From Telmatactis stephensoni (lineage: Eukaryota; Cnidaria; Anthozoa; Actiniaria; Isophelliidae), in assembly GCA_029948255.1 (NCBI GenBank), contig JALIZF010001483.1, forward strand, positions 283,372 through 347,371: a stretch of DNA of 64,000 bases. The letters are read 5' to 3'. Both the position numbers and the translations under genes were made by a program. Under the pieces are notes generated by a model. It saw nothing but the letters and a program-made list of their open reading frames with translations, was not told the origin of the DNA and searched no databases. How positions within the stretch are numbered: position 1 is the first letter of the stretch; the number at the start of each line of letters is the position of its first letter. Positions 56,801 through 64,000 of the stretch are shown here, piece after piece.

Positions 56801-58311
56801 GTAGAGAATGAAAACAGGTCATTACAAAATCAACTATCTACCCATAGAGAAACATTAGCCGCTGCAACACAGGATTTAAGATCTTATCAACAAGACTTGG
56901 AAAGGTCGAGCAAACTGTATCAGAACACAGGAGAGATATTGTACAACTTAAGAACGATTAGACGTAAGTACATCAAAGATCCAAACCAATGACGACCAGT
57001 CGTTCATTTTTTTAGGTTGTCTTTTGCTGTTAATGTTTTAATGGCACATCTTAACAAATTTATAATCCTTCATGAAGATTGATGGTTTGCCAGTCATAAA
57101 TCATCCTGATGGTGGACGCTTGTTTTCCTTTGTTGTTAATGCAGTATGTTTATGCACTGGTATGTACTTGTGTAAATATCCTACTGGAATCAACACCGTA
57201 AAGTGCAACGTGCGATTTTGGTCACCTGAGTTTGCGGTTTTGTACACGTGTTCTCATCCAAAATGTCTTATGTTGTTGTACTTCAACATGTGTTATCCGC
57301 CAAGTTGGACCAATAATGACGGAGACTATATAATAATGAGTATTTGGAACTTTCTTTTGAGTCGACCTCAGTCTAGTGACGACTGTCTTCTGCAGACTTT
57401 TGGAGTGGCTGACGGTCTTTCGAGTTGACAAGTAGCGACGGGTGCTGACTCACTCACTTACCCACAGTACATCAGCAAATGTCCTTGCGTTGAGCTACTA
57501 AAACTATTCTCGTGTTTTGAGAATTTGAAACCCTATTTAGTGATTATTTTCTTTTCTTGCCCTTGCAGGATTCTGCTTCTGCAAAATGTGGAAAAGGCCA
57601 ATTTTCACAACAATTTGATGACATACGGACTACTTTAACAGCGCATGAAGTGAAACTCAGTGCTTTAGAGTCGGATCTGTCACGTGGTAGTGTAGGGTCA
57701 TTGAGTGGTCCCAGGTCTTTGGCCAGTGGCTCATCCACTCTTGAAAGGAGATTAGGAAAGAAACGAACATCAGCTGGCCTTACACGACATCCAACTTGCT
57801 GAGCACGATTTGAAAATTCAAATGTTGGAAGCTACATCTTATGATGGTACTTACATCTGGAAAATCGATGAGTTTAGCCGTAGGCTTGCATGAAGCTATC
57901 ATTGGAAAAACCCCATCCATTTACAGCCCTCCTTTCTACGTTGGTCGCTATGGGTACAAAGTTTTGTGCTCGTGTGTACCCCAATGGAGACGGCATGGGA
58001 AAAGGAACGCACCTTTCATTATTCTTTGTGATCATGAAGGGTGAATATGATGCTCTTCTCCCATGGCCATTTAGACAAAAGGTTACCTTTAAGATGCTGG
58101 ATCATGATCGTCAGAATGACATAAGTGATACGTTCAGACCAGATCCAAAGAGCTCCAGTTTCAAACGACCGACATCCAATATGAACATCGCTTCTGGATG
58201 TCCTTTGTTGTAAGCCAGCAGGATTTACAGTCAAGAGGCTACGTCACTGATGAGACCATGTTTATCAAAATCGCTGTGGACACCACTGGTCTCCCTCCTC
58301 TTGGGTTTTAA
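47888..58311 (+). CDS. TRAF3/5-like RING-zinc finger-TRAF protein, reading frame broken in last two exons
   Basis: Exons: 47888-48036 (RING half, [14 protein letters not shown]), 50727-50880 (CPLDKEPL closes the RING, then CCRREIASL), 53809-53973 and 54741-54893 (TRAF zinc fingers, [26 protein letters not shown]), 56680-56963 (coiled coil, SESEH-type start, [17 protein letters not shown]) and 57569-58311 (coiled coil and TRAF-C). The first four exons splice in one open frame of 207 codons and match TRAF5/TRAF3 order. Exon 5 has three single-base indels (A run 56774-56779; 56901-56903; 56953-56954) and exon 6 four (57761-57763; 57886-57887; 57962-57965; 58208-58209), all in A or T runs. The intact copy on the minus strand shows the expected frame. 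The gene is either a recent pseudogene or badly polished consensus. If functional, it would be a cytoplasmic E3/adaptor for TNF-receptor signalling. Confidence 0.85.
49485..50699. mobile_element. 1.2-kb TTAA-flanked element with about 380-bp inverted repeats, in the TRAF intron
   Basis: Ends GGAGGCTTCCTACAATTTTT and AAAAATTGTAGGAAGCCTCC are exact reverse complements, and TTAA flanks both (49481-49484, 50700-50703). The arms continue to about 49860 and from about 50320 (CATAGCGACGAAACGATGAC and its mirror). TTAA duplication is the piggyBac hallmark. No transposase. It ends 27 bp before the exon at 50727. Confidence 0.88.
50881..53808. other. TRAF intron 2; no other gene seen
   Basis: AT-rich intron with ordinary frames only. 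52440-52500 has several GTCATGGAAA repeats and 52895-52915 an (AAC)n tract. A pyrimidine-poor but acceptable acceptor ends it at 53808. Confidence 0.4.
54894..56679. other. TRAF intron 4 with microsatellites
   Basis: (AAAC)n at 55718-55757 and (AAC)n at 55830-55856. 55391-55460 is a small palindrome (GTGAAACGGT / ACCGTTTCAC) around CTGTGCCGTGACC repeats, related to 28960-29040. The frame at 55626-56102 (-) is dominated by the A-rich tract and is not a gene. Confidence 0.5.
57569..58311 (+). pseudogene. Inverted duplicate of the terminal TRAF exon, with four single-base indels
   Basis: 743 bp against 741 bp in the intact minus-strand exon (27431-28171), the net of three single-base insertions and one deletion. 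The match continues into the intron to about 57373 (28372 on the other copy), then stops. The segments [18 protein letters not shown] and [15 protein letters not shown] are preserved in shifted frames. The stop codon TAA at 58309-58311 is partly shared with the TTAA target of the element that follows. Confidence 0.85.
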
Positions 58312-59005
58312 AGTCCCTATGACACATAATAATCCCCTTCACAGTTCTCTGCGCCATCTTGAAAGGTAGCCATGCTTTTGCATCGAAGCGAGACGAACGG
58401 TGAGCTTGCAGTGATAGAGACCTGTGAATAATTGTCCCAGGTGTTAAAAAAGGTATCTATGATTGCACGCTCACCGTTCGTCTCGCTTCGATGCAAAGGC
58501 ACGGCTACCTTTTAAGATGGCGCAGGAAACTGTGAAGGGGACTATTATGGCATCTTTTTTTATTTTCAAACTCAGTTCTCGTCAAAGAATATAGTGATGG
58601 TCTTTTTATCTTATTTTTTAACACTCCATATTTTTTTTCCAAGATAAAGGTTTCAAATTTCAAAATGCAAATGTGATGTCGTAAAAGGAGGCAACACCAC
58701 CAACTTCTCGTGGCTTTTACAAAAAGAGGTCTTCAATTCGAGAACCAGATTTTTCACTAAACAACAGGCTTCACCAATGGAAATAACTTCCAAATGAAAA
58801 AATGAGAGTATTTTGAGTCACCTTGTTTTTGTATAATAAATGATGACTCCTTTTACGTCTTCACATTTGCATTTTGAAATTTGAAACCTTTATATCTCAG
58901 AAAATCTAGAGTGTTAAAAATATGAAAAAGATCTTTACTATACTCTCTTACAAGAACTGAGTTTAAGTTAAACTGAGAGATGCCATAATATATGTCATAG
59001 GGACT
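58312..59005. mobile_element. 694-bp TTAA-flanked element inserted at the TRAF stop codon
   Basis: Ends AGTCCCTATGACACATAATA and TATATGTCATAGGGACT are reverse complements; TTAA flanks both sides (58308-58311, 59006-59009). The intact site GGGTTTTAAACAAGTTTGG is visible at 59234-59252. The element contains two internal long palindromes: 58331-58545 (GCATCGAAGCGAGACGAACG and mirror) and 58620-58920 (TTTCAAATTTCAAAATGC and mirror). Confidence 0.88.
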
Positions 59006-59011
59006 TTAAAC

Positions 59012-59520
59012 AAGTTTGCTTATTATCCTAGCGAGGTAGTGTAGACTAAGCTACGTCACTGATGAGACCATGTTTATCAAAATCGTTGTGGACACCACTG
59101 ATCTTCCTCCTCTTGGGTTTTAAGCCACAAGTTTGGTTATCAGTTATCCTAACGAGGTAGTGTAGACTAAGCTACGTCACTGATGATACCATGTTTATCA
59201 AAATCGTTGTGGGCACCACTGGTCTTCCTCCTCTTGGGTTTTAAACAAGTTTGGTTATCAGTTATCCTAACGAGGTAGTGTAGACTAAGCTACGTCACTG
59301 ATAATACCATGTTTATCAAAATCGCTGTGGACACCACTGGTCTTCCTCCTCTTGGGTTTTAAACCACAAGTTTGGTTATTATCCTAACGAGGTAGTGTAG
59401 ACTAAGCTACGTCACTGATGAGACCATGTTTATCAAAATCGTTGTGGACACCACTGGTCTTCCTCCTCTTGGGTTTTAAGCCACAAGTTTGGTTATTATC
59501 CTAGCGAGGTAGTGTAGACT
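59012..59520 (+). repeat. Four tandem 117-121 bp copies of the TRAF terminal coding tail plus flank
   Basis: Units start near 59041, 59162, 59280 and 59397. Each encodes [11 protein letters not shown], a VVDTTDLPPLGF-type ending and a TAA stop, followed by about 45 bp (CCACAAGTTTGGTTAT, CCTAACGAGGTAGTGTAGAC). Units differ at a few sites (GAGACC, GATACC, AATACC). They have no obvious splice acceptor of their own. Confidence 0.92.
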
Positions 59521-59600
59521 GATGTGAGTTTTGTAAAACACGCCCCAGTACCTTCTCGGAAAAGTGCCGATTTTACACATATTTGATGGTAATTTTGAGA

Positions 59601-59895
59601 ATTATAATACACTATACAAAATTACTCGATTCTGATTGGACGAGAGGAGTACAATTATATCGTTAATTGTACTCTGTAGAGTACCTATTAAGTCGCTATG
59701 GCAACGATAGTGTATTATAAATAAAAAATCGCACGATCTTCTCGTACAATTCAGAATTAATAGTTACTCGTAATGTTTTGAAAACTCTCAAATAGGACTC
59801 GCCTAAAGGCTCGTCCTATTTTGAGAACTTTCAAAACATTACTCGTACCTATTAATTCCGAATTGTACTCAAGATCGTGCGATTTCCTATACTAA
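59601..59895. repeat. 295-bp palindromic element, copy 1
   Basis: Begins ATTATAATACACTATACAAA, includes ACTCGATTCTGATTGGACGA, then a long hairpin (GTACAATTCAGAATTAATAG / its mirror) with apex GACTCGCCTAAAGGCTCGTC near 59797-59816. It is the reverse complement of 62226-62521. Confidence 0.85.
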
Positions 59896-61644
59896 CCATT
59901 TAATCTTATTCTACTACAATGCTGCTAACTCTGAGTCTATCAATTTATTTCTGAGACCCGATTGACTTGTCAACGAATTAGCCGGAATACATCGAACGTG
60001 CGCGCGAAATCGCCAAAACACCCTTGTCTTTCAAGCCAAATATTTCTTAAAAGAGCACAGTGACCACCTCGTTTTTTGTTAGTTAAAAAATAAGTAACAA
60101 TAATAATTGGTTTATTGACATATCGCACTTTATGATAAAGTGAATTACAATAACAAGAATCACCTTAAGTGGGTGGAAGAGGGAAATCAATCTAAGATAA
60201 TTATATAAGATAGTTTATTTAAATGTTGCATTGCAGTATTGTACATTGTACTGAATTGCGTAACGGCAAATATAATATTTTTTATACAAATATGGCCCTA
60301 AAAACATTAATGGGAATTTGCGTTGATGCAGTTCGTGCAGTTTTAAATTGGATAGTTGGGGACATATTTTAGATAATAAGAGGAGATTTTTTTCACGTTG
60401 ATGCATTGGGCAACAAAAACTTATTAGCTGAGGAGTAACTGTTTTACAAGCTAAAATTATTACTTTCAGAAAGTTTAGGTTGTTTGTAATTGGTTTTGAT
60501 TAATAAAAGTTGGATAAAAGTGTTTTAAAATCCAAAGTGAAAATTTGAATCGAAAATGCGTTTTAGGCCTTCTTTCGCTCATTTGCCATATAATTGTTTA
60601 CAAGGTCAGCTCGAAAGCTGCAAAATTTACATTTAGATACAGGATAACCACTTTGTACAATTCAATTCAAAAGACTGTTTTAAACAGACATTGTATCGTA
60701 GTAGATCCATTCTTAACTGATAAAAACTAAAAATTGAGTGTTAATCCAAAATGAAAATTTTAATTAAAACTTGCACAAGGGGCTAGTTTTTGGCACTTTT
60801 AGACATTATTGTCAACATCAAACAAACTCAGCCGGGACACAGCGGTGAAAGGCTGGTCCTCTCACCGCTAGGCCAGCCATGCCACCCACCAGAAACATGT
60901 CTTGGTTGTTCTAAGCAACAATGTGCGGAGGGGTGGTATTTCAAGACAACTTCATGGAGAATGGTTAATGTGGGCAACGTTCTTTGGTTGAAACATTTTT
61001 CATTTATTAGCTTCAACCTTATATCCGCAATTCAGTGGATTTGTTTGAACTCTCTCCTGTGCCTTTTTTCACGGTTTTGGCTCAAAAGTATTGATTCAGA
61101 CAGTTTTCTCCGACCATTCTGGGCTCGGGTTGGTCTTGGTGTGGCTTATTATACGTGTCAGCCCCTTAATGTACCCTTAGTGAAAGCTGCCTCAATCCTG
61201 CATTTGTACGAAAACCAAGAACCGAAAGAAGGCACGAGCGAGAGTTAAAATAAATTCATGCTGAAGTGACTGAGACATGATTCTTATAGCTAGGCAGGCA
61301 ACTATTTCATTTGCTTTTTTGTCTGTCTGACTTAGGAACGCGTATTTTTTGTAGATATCTTATAAATAGAAAATTCCACCCTAGTTCTAAAGAATCAATG
61401 GAAAATGCCGCTTATTTCAGAAAAAATAATTAGTAAAAAATCGGGTATCACTACTTCTTGAAAATCGTTTTGGGGTACTTGAATTACCTGGACCAAAACA
61501 GGTGACGTGACTTGATATTTTATCATATGAAACTGAAACTGTTTTATTTGCACACTTTTGATTCAAATAGACATACAAAATAATAGATATATAAGATAAT
61601 AAATTTAACATTTTGATTAATAGAGGATAGTTTTTGTATAGTGA

Positions 61645-61795
61645 AATTAGAAGGACGACATCAAGCGAACCACTTGCTGGTCGAAAGACTTTATTAAACG
61701 TTTCGACCTACGGGCCGGGAAGAAGGCCCGTAGGCCGAAACGTTTAAAAAGTCTTTCGACCAGCAAGTGGTTCGCTTGATGTCGTCCTTCTAATT
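61645..61795. repeat. 151-bp near-perfect hairpin
   Basis: AATTAGAAGGACGACATCAA at the left pairs with TTGATGTCGTCCTTCTAATT at the right, continuing through GCGAACCACTTGCTGGTCG to a loop at CCGGGAAGAAGGC (about 61715-61728). Confidence 0.9.
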
Positions 61796-61910
61796 CCATT
61801 TATCAAGTTTCTTATGTCATTATCGTGCTGAATCATTTCTGATCCCACTCGCTAGTGGCTTGGTTGTTGGTGACCCAACTTCTCTTAGTTCTACAGTATA
61901 TACTTAACAA

Positions 61911-62090
61911 ATAGATTCCATTTTTCCGTGCGTCTGTACTCTAATCGATGCACAGATGACGTCAAAATGTGGTGAGAACAAAAAAGTACGCCACGAGACG
62001 AAGTCGAGTGGCGTGACTGTTGTTCTCACCACATTTTGACGTCTTCTGTGCATCGATTAGAGTACAGACGCACGGAAAAATGGAATCTAT
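61911..62090. repeat. 180-bp hairpin element with GC-rich apex
   Basis: ATAGATTCCATTTTTCCGTG pairs with CACGGAAAAATGGAATCTAT, and the arms run through ATCGATGCACAGA and ACGTCAAAATGTGGTGAGAA. The apex CGAGACGAAGTCGAG lies at 61994-62008. Confidence 0.9.
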
Positions 62091-62225
62091 CTGTTTTATA
62101 TAATATTTATCGAAACATTCCAACCAATCAGAGCACGCGTAAGATTCGATGACGCCATCTATGTGTGTGTACTAGTCTAATCACACATGGTTGTTCGACC
62201 AATCAGTGCGCGCGTAATATGCTAA

Positions 62226-62521
62226 TTAGTATAGGAAATCGCACGATCTTGAGTACAATTCGGAATTAATAGGTACGAGTAATGTTTTGAAAGTTCTCAA
62301 AATAGGACGAGCCTTTAGGCGAGTCCTATTTGAGAGTTTTCAAAACATTACGAGTAACTATTAATTCTGAATTGTACGAGAAGATCGTGCGATTTTTTAT
62401 TTATAATACACTATCGTTGCCATAGCGACTTAATAGGTACTCTACAGAGTACAATTAACGATATAATTGTACTCCTCTCGTCCAATCAGAATCGAGTAAT
62501 TTTGTATAGTGTATTATAATT
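62226..62521. repeat. 295-bp palindromic element, copy 2 (inverted)
   Basis: Reverse complement of 59601-59895 with few visible differences. Apex GACGAGCCTTTAGGCGAGTC near 62307-62326. The two copies stand 2.3 kb apart in opposite orientation. Confidence 0.85.
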
Positions 62522-63302
62522 ATATAAATATATATGGCAGAATGATGGCAGTGTCGGTCGTATAGCGGAAATAATAACGTTGATGAAAATATTCCTTCTC
62601 AGTTTAATAATAACTTATTTGTAGAGCGCTTTTCTGCGAAACTCTAAAGCGCTTATCAGGGCAACGCTATAAAATCAAGAAAATTCTAAAAATAATACAA
62701 ATGACTACATAAAATGAAAAAAGGGAAGATTTTTGGACTAATTGGAAACATACGTTGCTGCAAAAAAATATGAAATGCAACTATAAACAATGAAATCTAT
62801 CTATGCCATTATGAAAGAATTGAATTCCTTGTGGCCACAAAAAAGGCAAATTATCCCAACATTTAGGCAAGTGGGGGAAAATACCAAATTAAAATCCTGA
62901 AATCAAAAGATTGTTCTTGATTGACTGGCACGGTGATAGATGACAAAAACTAAATCTGCATGTATCTCCCCTTTTTGTGTGTATATTTTTACTAGTTTTT
63001 GGTTTCTTTTTTGCGGTCTTTTTCTCTATTTTGTATGCTATGTCTTTAATCAAGTTTATAGTTTATGTAATTTACCATGTATAGAGTGATTGCACTTAAT
63101 CCGTGAAATTGTGCTAGCTAAATAATATTAAATAGCACCACTATTAAACAATGCGGGCAAACAAAGGATTTTTTGCCATTTAGTACTATTTAGTTTTTGT
63201 ACTTTTTCACGGGTTAAGTGTGATCACTCTAGTAATATGTAAGTGTGCAAAAAAAATCTCTTGTGAGATCACTATTGTAAAAAATATGTTATTTAAGTAA
63301 TG
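62522..63302. other. No gene seen; retroposon-like tail fragment
   Basis: 62620-62675 (TAGAGCGCTTTTCTGCGAAA, AAAGCGCTTATCAGGGCAAC) resembles the AGCGCTT tail at 24536-24565. The rest is AT-rich without recognisable exons. Confidence 0.4.
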
Positions 63303-63410
63303 TATAAAGAACGAGAGAGCGTGTTATATCGGTGGATAAAGATCCGAGCCGAAGGCGAGGATCTTTAGACCCGATATAACACGCTCTCGAGTTCTTTATA
63401 TTACTTATCA
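63303..63410. repeat. 108-bp hairpin element with GC-rich apex
   Basis: TATAAAGAACGAGAGAGCGTG pairs with CACGCTCTCGAGTTCTTTATA, and GTTATATCGG with CCGATATAAC. The apex CGAGCCGAAGGCGAG is at 63345-63359. The following 63500-63600 stretch matches 8995-9080. Confidence 0.85.
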
Positions 63411-64000
63411 AACGTCTAGTTGTCAATTATCATATTGGACCAGAATTTTCCAAGTTTGACTGCTTTTGGCTTAGCAAATCCAAGTTAAAGTTTATGCAAA
63501 TAAACAAAAATCTTTATCCGATATAAAGATCTACGTTACGGTAGTGATTTCCATTGTGTTTTCTAATGAATTATTAATGAGTTTGATAATGTGTAATAAA
63601 AAATTTAGTTGGAAAAAATGAAGATCGAGAAATATTTTATTTATTTTTCCTTTCATCTCTCAAACAAGTCGGTAAGTACTGGGTGTATTTACCAAATGCA
63701 TTGCAGAGTATGGGGTATTGATACACTAATTGTACTAGTCCTGGATTAAACATCGACGGACCATGACATCTGATGAGCTGAGCGCATTTTTAAAAGTAGC
63801 TAGGCGAGTATTTTGATGTAGTTGTGCCACGTTTAAAGTTGATATTTATATGGGATGTTAGATCAATTGTCTATGGATAAAAAATACCTGAAATTGCGGG
63901 TCCCTTTCAATTGATGTATGTAACGCATGACACATCTTTGACCACAAATACCTTTAAAATATTAGGTTCAACAAAATATATGATATGCACCAACAGTACA
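63411..64000. other. No gene seen
   Basis: AT-rich flank including the tail of the dispersed repeat shared with 8840-9090. Nothing else recognised. Confidence 0.35.

Larger units (their letters stand above)
59896..62225. other. Interval between inverted palindromic elements; no gene recognised
   Basis: 60380-60790 is a diverged relative of the 36502-37224 element (TAAGAGGAGATTTTTTTCA, TTTCAGAAAGTTTAGGTTG, GCGTTTTAGGCCTTCTTTCG). The frame at 60790-61248 (+, 152 codons) has no recognised domain; its start includes a minus-strand tRNA-like GGCCTAGCGGTGAGAGGACC fragment. Two hairpins at 61645 and 61911 are listed separately. Confidence 0.45.

Noticed and set aside
60790..61248. 152-codon plus-strand frame
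   Set aside because: No known domain. Its beginning includes a tRNA-like minus-strand fragment and it adjoins an aged transposon copy; most likely repeat-derived.

Overview
The window is metazoan nuclear DNA, almost certainly from an anthozoan cnidarian and most likely a stony coral. It is AT-rich, its genes are split by canonical GT-AG introns, and it is crowded with short palindromic elements. The strongest taxonomic pointer is a complete five-exon GFP-like protein gene whose residues match coral fluorescent proteins. The species cannot be read from the sequence. No complete transposase, reverse transcriptase, rRNA, functional tRNA or CRISPR array was seen.

Layout. (1) 88-3992 (+): the last nine coding exons of a SENP1/2-type SUMO protease (C48), with an intact His-Asp-Cys triad. 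It is followed at about 190 bp by a 66-67 bp satellite (4182-5176; more copies at 7526-7800 after a 2.35-kb interruption). (2) 5177-12997: no gene recognised; hairpins, miniature inverted-repeat elements and a 0.9-kb repeat. (3) 12998-16992 (-): the GFP-like gene, 226 aa, chromophore tripeptide Met-Tyr-Gly, with the usual catalytic Glu replaced by Gly. Inverted copies of the 0.9-kb repeat lie on both sides of it. (4) 17000-26990: repeats, notably a foldback-like element built from 18-bp units (19189-20913), a GGGAA tract and a tRNA-derived SINE. (5) 27431-33205 (-): a compact three-exon TRAF gene (332 aa, coiled coil plus TRAF-C/MATH, no RING, no zinc fingers). Its largest intron holds a 2.1-kb element with arrayed terminal inverted repeats. 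(6) 41297-58311 (+): a TRAF3/5-like locus with three successive ATG-bearing RING first exons in the same splice phase, then one set of zinc-finger, coiled-coil and TRAF-C exons. The last two exons carry seven single-base indels. (7) 58312-64000: a TTAA-flanked element, four tandem copies of the terminal TRAF coding tail plus flank, then several long palindromes.

The last TRAF exon and about 200 bp of upstream intron at 57373-58311 are an inverted duplicate of 27431-28372. One locus therefore holds a RING-less adaptor and a RING-bearing relative that share a nearly identical receptor-binding domain, a layout suited to modulation of TNF-receptor/innate signalling (inference). The SUMO protease and GFP-like genes have no evident functional link to it.
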